A stretch of 64,000 nt of DNA from SVEL01 sp017381055 (GTDB lineage Bacteria > Bacillota > Clostridia > Lachnospirales > Lachnospiraceae), in NCBI GenBank assembly GCA_036307185.1, contig JAXJYC010000029.1:248001-312000 (forward strand). Direction: 5' to 3'. Positions 43,646 through 53,448 of this stretch are shown here, piece after piece. Below the pieces are notes generated by a model that worked only from the letters and a program-made list of their open reading frames with translations, was not told where the DNA came from and searched no databases. Within the stretch, counting starts at the first letter, position 1, and every line of letters starts with the position of its first letter. Made by a program: the position numbers and the translations under genes.

Positions 43646-44134
43646 TTATATTTGTTTTTCTGGTTTTCCGACTGCCTTAATTGTCAGAAGCCCTGTGTTA
43701 GAATCAATAATTATCGTTCTACCATAGTTTAACCCTGTATCATCAGCTAAAATAGGTATTTTAAATTCTTCTAATACTTTCTTTACAGCTCGTACATTCT
43801 TCTCACCAACATTAAGTGCATCATTATTTTGCATTGCAAATGCAAACATACATGCTCCACCTGCTATTTTTGCAGTAATACGCCCTCTCTTCGCACCAGC
43901 TTCTTCCATAAGCCTTACTGTTTCTGCGATGCCTGTATCAGCAAACTTAGCAATGTTTGAGTTATTTTTAATCTCCTTACTATTTGGTAACATGATATGC
44001 GCAAGTCCTGTAATCTTAGTAACTGAATCATATAATGCAACACCAACACATGATCCTAGGCCAATAGTGGTTAAACAATCAGGTTCCCTACATATATTTA
44101 GGTCAGCCATACCAACTTTGATTGTTTCACTCAT
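43646..44134 (-). CDS. cheD: Chemoreceptor glutamine deamidase CheD
   Basis: The 162-residue protein deamidates receptor glutamines and modulates CheC. The catalytic Cys29 is in TIGLGSCVGVALYD, and the His46 is in LAHIMLP. The KIAGGACMF segment fits the family. It lies 12 bp downstream of cheC, and the two interact in Bacillus-type adaptation. Confidence 0.95.
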   Translation of the reverse strand: MSETIKVGMADLNICREPDCLTTIGLGSCVGVALYDSVTKITGLAHIMLPNSKEIKNNSNIAKFADTGIAETVRLMEEAGAKRGRITAKIAGGACMFAFAMQNNDALNVGEKNVRAVKKVLEEFKIPILADDTGLNYGRTIIIDSNTGLLTIKAVGKPEKQI

Positions 44135-44146
44135 ATTATTTTTCCT

Positions 44147-44770
44147 CTATAATCCTAAGGAACTCAAAATCTTATCATACGAATCAAGTTCTGGTACTAA
44201 TACAAAATATCCGCTTATCTGTGAATCATCATCAAACTGTGTCTGTATTAATAATACCTTATCACCAATCTTTGAAAATTCAATAGCTGGTATACTAAGT
44301 ATTGCCTCCGCCATATCAATCTGTAAGCTTGGAACAGAGGATACGATTGTTAATCTTGTCATATCAGATAATGCTGATAAATAAGAACCCGTAATGATAT
44401 TTCCGATCTCACGAAGAGCCGAAAACTCCATCTCGTCAAAATTAATATCATCATTAGCTTCCTCTTCAGCCTTACCCATAAGACTATTAACAAGAGCTCT
44501 TGCTGATGCGACATCTAAAAGGAACATCATCATACCGTCAACATCACCTTCAAGCAAAAGAAGTATTCCTACCATTATCTCTTCTTCTCTGCCCATAGCC
44601 TTTGCCAATTCAGAAAATCCTAGCAAATTAACTTTAGGAACTCTCATATCAATTTTAGCATTAATAAGTTTAGAAAGAGCAGTTGTTGCATTACCTGCAC
44701 CAATGTTTCCAAGTTCCTTAAGTACGTCATACTGCATAGAATCAAGATTACCTAAATCTATCTTTGACAT
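44147..44770 (-). CDS. cheC: CheY-P phosphatase CheC
   Basis: The 207-residue phosphatase dephosphorylates CheY-P. It retains both E-x-x-N catalytic motifs: KELGNIGAGNA (Glu19/Asn22) and REIGNIITGSY (about 117-120). It is a CheC-type, not a CheX-type, enzyme. It sits between cheW and cheD; with FliY, which also carries E-x-x-N motifs, it gives two CheY-P sinks. Confidence 0.94.
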   Translation of the reverse strand: MSKIDLGNLDSMQYDVLKELGNIGAGNATTALSKLINAKIDMRVPKVNLLGFSELAKAMGREEEIMVGILLLLEGDVDGMMMFLLDVASARALVNSLMGKAEEEANDDINFDEMEFSALREIGNIITGSYLSALSDMTRLTIVSSVPSLQIDMAEAILSIPAIEFSKIGDKVLLIQTQFDDDSQISGYFVLVPELDSYDKILSSLGL

Positions 44771-44788
44771 AATTCCTCTTTTCTGTGA

Positions 44789-45235
44789 TTAAATTTCTAT
44801 CACTCCATTAATATTAAGAATTGATATTAAACTGTCGTTATATTTTCCTACAGCATTAATATACTTTGCCTTCTCATCATTCTGATTACTCTGAATCTTT
44901 TCAATACTATCTGAATCTAAAGATAATACCTCCTTAACCTCATCAACGATAATTCCTATCGCTTCCTGATGGTCTGGCTTTAAAATAATAATTCTTGTCT
45001 TATCTGTTATAACATCCTCATCAAGTTCAAACTTACGTCTTACACTCATAATAGGTACTATCTCACCACGAAGATTTATAACACCGCGGAAAAATCTAGG
45101 AGCCTTTGGAACTCTAGTAATTTTCTGCATACGGACAATATTATCTACGTATTTAATATCTATTCCATACTGCTCAATACCAAGATTTACAACTATGTAC
45201 TGAGTAGTCTGAGATTCGATTTTTGCGATTTCCAT
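44789..45235 (-). CDS. cheW: Chemotaxis coupling protein CheW
   Basis: The 148-residue adaptor links chemoreceptors to CheA. It is a single CheW/SH3-like domain: QYIVVNLGIEQYGID at the start, GVINLRGEIVPI and the late GIIVDEVKEVL. It lies 16 bp after cheA in the che block. Confidence 0.95.
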   Translation of the reverse strand: MEIAKIESQTTQYIVVNLGIEQYGIDIKYVDNIVRMQKITRVPKAPRFFRGVINLRGEIVPIMSVRRKFELDEDVITDKTRIIILKPDHQEAIGIIVDEVKEVLSLDSDSIEKIQSNQNDEKAKYINAVGKYNDSLISILNINGVIEI

Positions 45236-45250
45236 AACAACACCTCCACA

Positions 45251-47314
45251 CTATACTAAAGCATTTGTATCGAGGATAAGTGCTACTTCACCATCACCTA
45301 AGATAGTCGCGCCACTAATTATCTTCGAATTATTGCTCATGTACTTACCAAGTGACTTAATAACGATTTCCTGCTGGCCTATTAAGCTATCAACAATAAG
45401 ACCTGCTAATCTGTCACCCTTCTTTACAATAACTGCTGTCAAACTTTCAACTGTTTCCTGTGAAGGCTCAATATCAAGTATACTGTCAAGACGAATAAGC
45501 GGAATAACTGTACCACGAAGGTTGATAACCTCCTTCGACTGAACATACTTAATATCTGTTACTAATACATCCTCAATTGTCTGAATGTTGCCAAGTGAGA
45601 TAGCATACTTCTCACCACCAACCTCAACCATAAGAGACTGAATAATTGCAAGTGTAAGTGGAAGTCTAATAATAAATGTACTTCCTTCTCCAAGCATTGT
45701 CTTAACTTCAATATCACCGCCAAGTGACTCAATCTTTGTCTTAACAACGTCAAGACCAACACCTCTACCAGATACATCTGTAACCTGCTTAGCTGTAGAG
45801 AAACTTGGCTGGAATAAGAGATCGATAACCTCTTTATCAGTCATAACCTCAGCCTGCTCTGGTGTTACAGTTCCCTTCTCAATTGCTTTATTTCTAATCT
45901 TTTCTACATCGATACCGTTACCGTCATCTCTAACTTCGATAACAACGTTATTACCATCCTGATATGCATCAAGATAAATATTACCAACTGAATCCTTACC
46001 TCTCTGGGCTCTTGTAGCATTGTCCTCAAGACCGTGGTCTGCTGAGTTTCTAATAAGATGCATAAGTGGATCACCGATTTCATCGATAACTGTTCTATCA
46101 AGTTCTGTATCCTCACCAGTGATGAAAAGCTTCATCTGCTTATCAAGCTTCTTAGATAAGTCTCTAACCATCTTAGGGAATTTCTGTGTAACAGTTTCAA
46201 TTGGCATCATTCGAACCTTCATAACTGATTCATGAAGATTTGTTGTAACTCTCTCAAGGTACTCTACCTGCTCATTAAATGCAGCTGATACTGTACCTTC
46301 ATCATTACTGCTTACAGACATAAGTCCGTTCTTTGCAATAATAAGCTCACTTACAAGATTCATAAGTACATCGAGCTTCTCTATATCTACTCTTACTGAT
46401 CTATTAACAACTGGTTTACCTGCTGTCTTTGTTGGAGCCGAACTAGCCTTAGCTGGTGCTGCAGACTTATCTGCTACTGCAACCTCTGACGCTTCCTCCT
46501 TCTTAGCAACAGCTGTCTCCTCTGTTTCTGCAATCTTTGGTACATTAGTAATCTGAGTAACTACAACCTTTCTAATCTCTGAAACATTCTCAACTGCCTT
46601 CTTAACAGCATTAATGTCCTTTTCTGTAATTACTACAATAGTGAATTCAAACTCAAATCTTTCATCTTCAATATCCTGCGCTGAAGGATCTGACTTAATA
46701 ATTTCACCTAACTCTTCTAAAGCTTTAAATACAAGGAATGCTCTAGCTGCTTTTAAGATACAGTTCTCATCAACATGTACCTCTATGCTATATACATTCA
46801 TGTTCTTGTTAAACGCCTCATTGATTGCCTTAACTTCATACTCATTAAGCTTAATGTCCTTAGCTTGTGGTGCATCCTCAGTCTTAGGCTCTTCTTTTGC
46901 TTCAGCCTTAGGCTCTGGTGCACTGCCACCACCGCCATTAAGGAATACATTAAGTCTTGCAATAATAGGCTCATTTTCTTCTGTTCCTTCGTCCTGTGTT
47001 TCAACTATATTATCAAGATATGCTTCTAACGCATCAAGACACTGGAACAATACATCTACTAACTCTGCATTAACAGTCATCTTACCATTACGGATTTCTG
47101 AGAGAGCATTTTCCATAATATGAGTTAAATGCTGCATTCTCTTATATCCCATTGTACCAGCCATACCCTTTAATGAATGAGCTGCACGGAATATTTCATT
47201 AATTGTATCCGCATTATCTGGTTCTTCTTCAAGAACCATAAGCTGTTGGCTGAGGTTTTGTAAATGTTCTTTTGTCTCGTCAATAAATATCTCCAAGTAC
47301 TGGCTAACGTCCAT
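45251..47314 (-). CDS. cheA: Chemotaxis histidine kinase CheA
   Basis: The 687-residue kinase has, in order, an HPt domain with phospho-His46 (FRAAHSLKG), a P2 region (about 165-270) and a linker rich in Ala, Lys and Thr. A dimerisation helix pair (about 310-365) and the HATPase domain follow (LIRNSADHGLE, DDGNGID, GRGVGLDVV), then a CheW-like domain (about 550-680). It starts inside the last codons of cheB (11-bp overlap), implying coupled translation. Confidence 0.96.
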   Translation of the reverse strand: MDVSQYLEIFIDETKEHLQNLSQQLMVLEEEPDNADTINEIFRAAHSLKGMAGTMGYKRMQHLTHIMENALSEIRNGKMTVNAELVDVLFQCLDALEAYLDNIVETQDEGTEENEPIIARLNVFLNGGGGSAPEPKAEAKEEPKTEDAPQAKDIKLNEYEVKAINEAFNKNMNVYSIEVHVDENCILKAARAFLVFKALEELGEIIKSDPSAQDIEDERFEFEFTIVVITEKDINAVKKAVENVSEIRKVVVTQITNVPKIAETEETAVAKKEEASEVAVADKSAAPAKASSAPTKTAGKPVVNRSVRVDIEKLDVLMNLVSELIIAKNGLMSVSSNDEGTVSAAFNEQVEYLERVTTNLHESVMKVRMMPIETVTQKFPKMVRDLSKKLDKQMKLFITGEDTELDRTVIDEIGDPLMHLIRNSADHGLEDNATRAQRGKDSVGNIYLDAYQDGNNVVIEVRDDGNGIDVEKIRNKAIEKGTVTPEQAEVMTDKEVIDLLFQPSFSTAKQVTDVSGRGVGLDVVKTKIESLGGDIEVKTMLGEGSTFIIRLPLTLAIIQSLMVEVGGEKYAISLGNIQTIEDVLVTDIKYVQSKEVINLRGTVIPLIRLDSILDIEPSQETVESLTAVIVKKGDRLAGLIVDSLIGQQEIVIKSLGKYMSNNSKIISGATILGDGEVALILDTNALV

Positions 47315-48491
47315 TGTTTAGCACCCCCACGTTCTTAGTAATAGCATCGGCGATCTTTTCTAATGGTAATACCTCATCTACTATATTTGCTTCTGCAATA
47401 GCCTTTGGCATACCATAAACAACACTGGTAGCTTCATCTTGAGCGATAACATGTACATTAATTGTTTCACCAAGAGTTCCAATACCTATTGTTCCATCGG
47501 CGCCCATGCCGGTTAATACCACGCAAGTGATTTCATCAAAATTTGAACATACAAGCGACTCATACATAATGTTCGCGCATGGTTTCAATGCATCTCTTGC
47601 TGGTTCATCTGTAACTGCAATTTTATAAGTACCACCAACTTTTAAAACTCTCATCTGTTTTCCACCAGGTGCGATATACACCCAACCCTTTTGTAAAACA
47701 TCACCATCAGCAGCTTCCTTAACTGTCACCTGACTCATTTCATTAAGTCTCATAGCTAAAGAATTGGTGAAGCCTTTTGGCATATGCTGTACCATTACAA
47801 CTGGCGCATCAAGATTTGCAGGTAATTTAGGTATTACTGACTGTAAAGACTTTGGTCCTCCAGTTGAGCATGCAAGAGCAACCAGCTTACTCTTACCCTC
47901 CTTACTACCTGTAAACTTCTTATGAGGTTTAAATTTTGGTCTTAAAGAAGCCATTACACCCATTCTAGCAGGTTGGGAAGTACCTACCTTAGCCGTTGTT
48001 CGTAAACCTGTGGATGTTTTTTCACTTGAAACTTCTGTTTTCTTAATCACACTAGGTCTTTCAGCAGTCGAACTTGGCATATCTGCTTTGGCTGCAACGC
48101 TTAAAACTTCTAATAAACGATTTTTAAAATGTTCTTCTTTTGCGTCTAAATAATTTTCAGGCTTTGTTACGAAATCAAAGGCCCCTCTTTCCAACGCAAT
48201 AATTGTCTCCTTCGCACCTTCCTTTGCTAGAGTGCTGACCATAATAACATTAATCTTTACACGATGCTTCTGTAACTGTTCTAATAATTCTAGACCATTC
48301 ATCTTTGGCATATTTATATCAAGAACCACTGCATCATATACCATTTGATTTTTAATAATAAGGTCTAACGCTTCTAGCCCGTTAGTGGCTAAGTCTTTCA
48401 CACAAAATCGATTATCTGAGTTGATTATATCAGATATAAGCCTTCTCATAAGTGCAGAGTCATCAACTACTAAAATTTTTTTCGCTGCCAT
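47304..48491 (-). CDS. cheB: Protein-glutamate methylesterase CheB
   Basis: The 395-residue response regulator removes methyl groups from receptors. The receiver domain (about 1-125) has Asp10/Asp11 and phospho-acceptor Asp58, and a linker with many Ser and Thr follows. The methylesterase domain (about 205-390) has ALACSTGGPKS (Ser), VQHMPKGF (His) and GMGADG (Asp). The partner methyltransferase cheR is not in the window. The start has a GGGAGA site. Confidence 0.96.
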   Translation of the reverse strand: MAAKKILVVDDSALMRRLISDIINSDNRFCVKDLATNGLEALDLIIKNQMVYDAVVLDINMPKMNGLELLEQLQKHRVKINVIMVSTLAKEGAKETIIALERGAFDFVTKPENYLDAKEEHFKNRLLEVLSVAAKADMPSSTAERPSVIKKTEVSSEKTSTGLRTTAKVGTSQPARMGVMASLRPKFKPHKKFTGSKEGKSKLVALACSTGGPKSLQSVIPKLPANLDAPVVMVQHMPKGFTNSLAMRLNEMSQVTVKEAADGDVLQKGWVYIAPGGKQMRVLKVGGTYKIAVTDEPARDALKPCANIMYESLVCSNFDEITCVVLTGMGADGTIGIGTLGETINVHVIAQDEATSVVYGMPKAIAEANIVDEVLPLEKIADAITKNVGVLNNGR

Positions 48492-48532
48492 TTGCTACAT
48501 CTCCCATCTATCATAAATTTAACCTTCTCATT

Positions 48533-49261
48533 TTATACATCTAAAGACTTCTGTCTTTGCTTACGTTCTTCTCTAAATATATATCTTATAATTTCTTCTC
48601 TAATTTTACTATCCAAATCAACAAATTCAACTCTATGTTCTATATTTTCCCTACCATTTTTTGCAGGTATTGAAGAAATAACCCTCGATACTACACTATA
48701 TATTTTATATTCATCATCATAGCTTATCTTTAAACGAATAACTATTAAATCCTCTTTATTATACTTCTCCTGAGAAATAAATCTTATTCCACCACCACTA
48801 AAATCTAACGCAATACCATTCTTAAATCCTACAATATTACTGTCATCTGGAGCCATACCCTTATTAATAAATAATTCCTGCTCCTCCTCTTCCATAGGTC
48901 TGTGAAGTAAATCCATTGTACAGTTTAATCTATAATACTGACGTCTTTGAAACTTTTTAAGTTCGTATTGGAGTTCTACAACCATAACATAAATATTATG
49001 CTCTCTCATTCTTTCAACGACAATAACACGTCCATGATACAGTCCTTTAGCTGTATAAAAGCACGCGTCTAATCGTGTATTAGGTGCTAATGCAACAATA
49101 TGTCCATTCTCAATAGGCATACCTACCTTAACTCTTGTTTCATCGACCACCTCATATATTTGGCTTACATATACCTTTTTTCTCATACTTGCATCACTTT
49201 GTACTGCCTGTACTCTTGTAAACTCTACCTTATCGCCTATACTTAACACTTTAGATAGCAT
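48533..49261 (-). CDS. PilZ-domain c-di-GMP receptor (YcgR/DgrA-like flagellar brake)
   Basis: The 242-residue protein has an N-terminal YcgR-like beta domain (about 1-100) and a C-terminal PilZ domain. The c-di-GMP binding motifs are RRQYYR (106-111) and DFSGGG, both intact. In Bacillus the homologue binds MotA and slows the motor when c-di-GMP is high. Its place between flhG and cheB supports a motility role. The start has a GGAGGT site. Confidence 0.9.
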   Translation of the reverse strand: MLSKVLSIGDKVEFTRVQAVQSDASMRKKVYVSQIYEVVDETRVKVGMPIENGHIVALAPNTRLDACFYTAKGLYHGRVIVVERMREHNIYVMVVELQYELKKFQRRQYYRLNCTMDLLHRPMEEEEQELFINKGMAPDDSNIVGFKNGIALDFSGGGIRFISQEKYNKEDLIVIRLKISYDDEYKIYSVVSRVISSIPAKNGRENIEHRVEFVDLDSKIREEIIRYIFREERKQRQKSLDV

Positions 49262-49297
49262 ATCGCCACCTCCAATACGTTTTCATTTGTCAATTGT

Positions 49298-50194
49298 TTA
49301 CTTCTTAAATCCGTTTTTAATGATATTTGCTACTGCTCTAGCTAATCCGTTTCTTCTAGGACCTTCTGCTTCTTTATTTTCAAGCAATCCTACTGCTATC
49401 TGCTCAATAGCCTTAGCTCCTGTAGAATTAGGATATAACATAGATATTGGTTTCTGCTGCATTACAGACTTTGACATATTCATGTCCATTGGCACAACAC
49501 CTAAGAACATTAAATCAAGCTGTAAAAACTTCGAAACTACTACCTCTAACTTACTAAATAGGTTCTTTCCTTCATCAAAATTAGATACTCTATTTACTAC
49601 AACCTTAATCTTACAAATTTCCTTATCAAAGCTTTCTCTTGCATTTAAAGCCTTCAATAAAGCATATGAATCTGTTATAGATGTAGGTTCCGGAGTAGTC
49701 ACAAGAACCACTTCTCCACTTGATGATACAAATTCTAAAACACTATCCGAAATACCCGCTCCAGTATCTATAATTATAACATCAGCTAATGTCTCAAGTT
49801 CTTTTAACTTATATACAAGATACTGAACCTGTTCCCTATTCATATTGCCTAATCCGTTGATACCAGAACCACCAGAAATAAAACCTATACCTTCTGGACC
49901 TTCTACAATAATATCCTTTAAATTCTTACCTCTGAAAATCATATCTGCTAAATTATATTTAGGAATCGCCCCAAACATAACCTCTATATTAGCCAATCCA
50001 AAATCTGCATCAAAGATAATTACTGATTTGCCTTTTTTTCTAAACTGCATAGCAAGATTTATAGCAATACTTGACTTTCCAACACCACCCTTACCACTTG
50101 TAACAGTAATAACTCTTGCAAGCTTCTTTGATTGTGTCTGTCCTGTCTCACCTTGAGACTTGACCATACTTCTTAACTTTTCTGCCTGATCCAT
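49298..50194 (-). CDS. flhG: MinD-like flagellar number regulator FlhG
   Basis: The 298-residue ATPase has the deviant Walker A GKGGVGKS (34-41), an N-terminal extension with a DQAEKLR motif that in FlhG proteins contacts FlhF, and the switch segment IIDTGAGISD. It controls the number and placement of flagella together with FlhF. It lies 9 bp downstream of flhF. Confidence 0.93.
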   Translation of the reverse strand: MDQAEKLRSMVKSQGETGQTQSKKLARVITVTSGKGGVGKSSIAINLAMQFRKKGKSVIIFDADFGLANIEVMFGAIPKYNLADMIFRGKNLKDIIVEGPEGIGFISGGSGINGLGNMNREQVQYLVYKLKELETLADVIIIDTGAGISDSVLEFVSSSGEVVLVTTPEPTSITDSYALLKALNARESFDKEICKIKVVVNRVSNFDEGKNLFSKLEVVVSKFLQLDLMFLGVVPMDMNMSKSVMQQKPISMLYPNSTGAKAIEQIAVGLLENKEAEGPRRNGLARAVANIIKNGFKK

Positions 50195-50202
50195 GATGCC
50201 CC

Positions 50203-51387
50203 CTATTCTGCGCTTCCAAGAAGATTTCTTGCAATCTTTTGAGCGTCAATAATACTAATGTCATCTGGAACAGCCTGACCACTTGTTACATAAGAAAGCT
50301 GTAGCCCTGTATGAAGCTTCATATTCAAAATATTGCCAAGGCAAGTAGTCTCATCTAACTTTGTAAATATTATACTATAGTTCTTCAAAGTACTAAATAC
50401 CTGATTTATGTTAAGAAGGTCTTTATACTTTGTAGCTGCACTAAGCACTAAGAAAGTCTCCTTCTCTACATTTTCATCTATCTGACAATCATTTACAAAA
50501 TGTAATATTTCATTACACTGCTCATTATTCTTATGTGATCTTCCTGCTGTATCTACAAAAATCAAATCATAATCCTTATATCCCTTTACAGCCGAATTAA
50601 ACTCTTCGATTGTATACACAACCTGTAATGGCACATCTAAGATATTAGCATATGTTCTTAACTGCTCAACTGCAGCAATTCTATATGTATCACATGTAAT
50701 AAGCGCTACTTTTAACTTCTTTTCAAGCTTAAAATATGATGCAAGCTTCGCAATAGTTGTTGTTTTACCTACACCTGTTGGGCCCATGAAGAAAACAAGT
50801 TTTGTCTTTTTCTCTTCTGCTTCAATTATCTTAGGCTGACCAAGCTTTAATATAATCTTTTGATATATTCCAGCAAGAATACTATCAATATTTGACTCCT
50901 TCTTAAGTCCCGACTCAATTTCTCCTATAATCTGGTTAGCATATTTTTCATCTACTTCATTATCAAGAAGCTGTCTATACACTAACTGCATAAACTTAAA
51001 ATTAACACTTTTCTCTTTTGTTTTATCCTCAGCCTCATTTTCCTTTTTCTCAACTGCTACACTTGTTGAAATCTTATTCTGTAGCATATTCTGAAGATTA
51101 TCAAGTTTTTGCTCAATAGCTGTATTATGTTGTTTATCAAGCTCCATAACTGGCTTTGTTGAGTCATCAACGATGGCATTAATCTTCTTTACAGGAATCT
51201 TATCTGTTGTATGAGCTCTTTCTTCCAGAGCAGCTGTCACTTCAACTACATCCTTCTTGAATAATCTAGCTATTCCTCTATGTTTAATTGTCTTAATATT
51301 CATGATAACCGCAGCATCGCCAAGCTCATGCTTAGCCATTAAAATTCCTTCTGTCTCTGTTGCTGCCTGAAATTTTTTGATTATCAT
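50203..51387 (-). CDS. flhF: SRP-type GTPase FlhF
   Basis: The 394-residue protein has an N-terminal B domain (about 1-130), an N domain and a GTPase G domain. The P-loop is GPTGVGKT (203-210); TCDTYRIAAVEQLRTYA and DTAGRSHKN follow. FlhF guides placement of the first basal-body proteins. Its start overlaps the flhA stop as TAATG. Confidence 0.94.
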   Translation of the reverse strand: MIIKKFQAATETEGILMAKHELGDAAVIMNIKTIKHRGIARLFKKDVVEVTAALEERAHTTDKIPVKKINAIVDDSTKPVMELDKQHNTAIEQKLDNLQNMLQNKISTSVAVEKKENEAEDKTKEKSVNFKFMQLVYRQLLDNEVDEKYANQIIGEIESGLKKESNIDSILAGIYQKIILKLGQPKIIEAEEKKTKLVFFMGPTGVGKTTTIAKLASYFKLEKKLKVALITCDTYRIAAVEQLRTYANILDVPLQVVYTIEEFNSAVKGYKDYDLIFVDTAGRSHKNNEQCNEILHFVNDCQIDENVEKETFLVLSAATKYKDLLNINQVFSTLKNYSIIFTKLDETTCLGNILNMKLHTGLQLSYVTSGQAVPDDISIIDAQKIARNLLGSAE

Positions 51388-53420
51388 TATGCGCTCACCA
51401 TCCCAACTGACTGTAATTCAATATTTGGCTCTATCTCATTATATGAGATAATAATTAAATCTCTAAAATAATCCTGTGTCATCTTCTTAAAGTACATTCT
51501 GACAATAGGAGATGTAATAACCATAGGTATCTTACCCATATCCTCCATCTTCTTGATTTCCTGCTCAAGTGCAGATATAATCAAGCGCTGTCTCTCAGGA
51601 TCTAATGCTATATATGAACCCTGTTCTGTCTGCTTAACACTAGACATAATCTCTTGTTCATTCTTTGGATCTAATGTAACAACTGTTGTCGTCTCATTAG
51701 GTGTGAAGAACTTCGCACTGATAGCTCTTCTTAAGCTTTGTCTTACATACTCTGTCAATACATCTGTATCTCTTGTAACTGCAGCATGATCTGCCAATGT
51801 TTCAAATATTGTAAGAAGGTCTCTTATAGAAATACCCTCTCTTAAGAGATTCTGTAATACCTTTTGTACCTCGCCAATACCAAGAAGCTTTGGAATAAGC
51901 TCGTCCACAAGTACTGGATTTGACTCTTTGACATTGTTGATAAGATTCTGCACATCCTGTCTTGTAAGAAGCTCATCAATATGACTTCTAACAATTTCTG
52001 TAAGATGTGTTGCTATAATTGAAGGCGGATCTACTACTGTATAACCAAGAGATTCCGCTCTTTCTCTCTGACTTTCTGTAATCCAAAGTGCTGGAAGATG
52101 ATATGAAGGTTCAAAGGTTGGAATACCTGTGATTTCTTCCTCAACCATACCTGGATTCATGGCCATATAGTGATCAAAGAGAATCTCTCCCTCACTAATC
52201 TGGACACCCTTAATCTTGATAATATACTGGTTTGGATTAAGCTGTATATTATCTCTTAAACGAATAATAGGTACTACAACACCCAATTCTAATGCAACCT
52301 GACGTCTAATCATTACTACTCTGTCAAGTAAATCTCCGCCCTGGTTAACATCTGCTAATGGTATTATACCATAACCAAACTCTAACTCAATAGGATCAAC
52401 CTGAAGAAGCGAAACAACATTTTCTGGTCTTCTGATTTCTTCTGCTTCAGCCTCTGCTCCTCCTGCTTCCTCTTCAATCTGCTCTATGCCAGCCTTCTTG
52501 TTCATATTATTACCTATAACTAAGCACACAGCACCAATAGGAACAAATATAAGTAATGGTAACTTTGTAGTTACACCTAAGAAAATCATTGCTGAACCAA
52601 CAGCCCACATAACCTTAGGCATCTCAAAAAGCTGAGATACAACCATGTCACCCATATCTATTTCCTTAGAAACCTTTGTAACAAGAATACCCGTTGCAAG
52701 TGATATAAGAAGTGATGGTATAGAACTAACAAGTCCATCACCAATTGTAAGTATTGTATATTTATTCAAAGCATCGCCAATAGCCATACCTTGCATAACC
52801 ACACCCATTACAATACCACCAACTAAGTTGATGATAGTTATCATAAGTCCGGCTGTTGCATCTCCCTTTACGTACTTTACAGCACCGTCCATGGAACCAT
52901 AGAATGCCGATTCAGCCTGAAGCTTTTCTCTTCTTTCCTTTGCCTGCTGATCAGTTATAGCACCTGTATTAAGGTCCGCATCAATAGCCATCTGCTTACC
53001 TGGCATAGCATCAAGAGTGAATCTAGCAGTTACTTCTGCTACTCTTTCAGAACCTTTATTGATAACCATGAACTGAACAATAAGTAAGATAATAAATACA
53101 ATTATACCAATTACTAAACTTCCGCCACCTACGAACTGACCAAATGTTTCTACTACCTCACCAGGATCACCTGTTGACAAAATAAGCTTTGTAGACGAAA
53201 CATTCAACGAAATTCTAAATAAGGTTGTTAAAAGAAGTATCGTTGGAAATGATGACATATTCATCGCTTCCTTTGAAAATACTGCATTAAACAGAACTAC
53301 AAGAGCTACTGCCATATTAAAAGCAAGGCAAATATCAAGAAGGATACTTGGTAATGGAATAATGAGGAATACGATTGCTGATAATATATAAAGTCCCAAG
53401 CCTATATCCGTTTTCTTCAC
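51387..53420 (-). CDS. flhA: Flagellar export apparatus protein FlhA
   Basis: The protein of about 677 residues has about eight N-terminal membrane helices with the conserved FHIPEP-type cytoplasmic loop (FTLDAMPGKQMAIDADLN). A large cytoplasmic domain (about 340-677) binds export chaperones. I chose the GTG at 53420, with AGAGGAG upstream at 8 nt spacing; another in-frame GTG three codons earlier lies within the ribosome site. No ATG lies near. It shares its end with the flhF start. Confidence 0.95.
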   Translation of the reverse strand: MKKTDIGLGLYILSAIVFLIIPLPSILLDICLAFNMAVALVVLFNAVFSKEAMNMSSFPTILLLTTLFRISLNVSSTKLILSTGDPGEVVETFGQFVGGGSLVIGIIVFIILLIVQFMVINKGSERVAEVTARFTLDAMPGKQMAIDADLNTGAITDQQAKERREKLQAESAFYGSMDGAVKYVKGDATAGLMITIINLVGGIVMGVVMQGMAIGDALNKYTILTIGDGLVSSIPSLLISLATGILVTKVSKEIDMGDMVVSQLFEMPKVMWAVGSAMIFLGVTTKLPLLIFVPIGAVCLVIGNNMNKKAGIEQIEEEAGGAEAEAEEIRRPENVVSLLQVDPIELEFGYGIIPLADVNQGGDLLDRVVMIRRQVALELGVVVPIIRLRDNIQLNPNQYIIKIKGVQISEGEILFDHYMAMNPGMVEEEITGIPTFEPSYHLPALWITESQRERAESLGYTVVDPPSIIATHLTEIVRSHIDELLTRQDVQNLINNVKESNPVLVDELIPKLLGIGEVQKVLQNLLREGISIRDLLTIFETLADHAAVTRDTDVLTEYVRQSLRRAISAKFFTPNETTTVVTLDPKNEQEIMSSVKQTEQGSYIALDPERQRLIISALEQEIKKMEDMGKIPMVITSPIVRMYFKKMTQDYFRDLIIISYNEIEPNIELQSVGMVSA

Positions 53421-53448
53421 TATTCTCACTCCTCTCTTCTAATATTTG

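Noticed and set aside
46614..47123. Plus-strand open frame of about 170 codons inside cheA
   Set aside because: It is antisense to a well-supported CheA and carries no recognisable domain.
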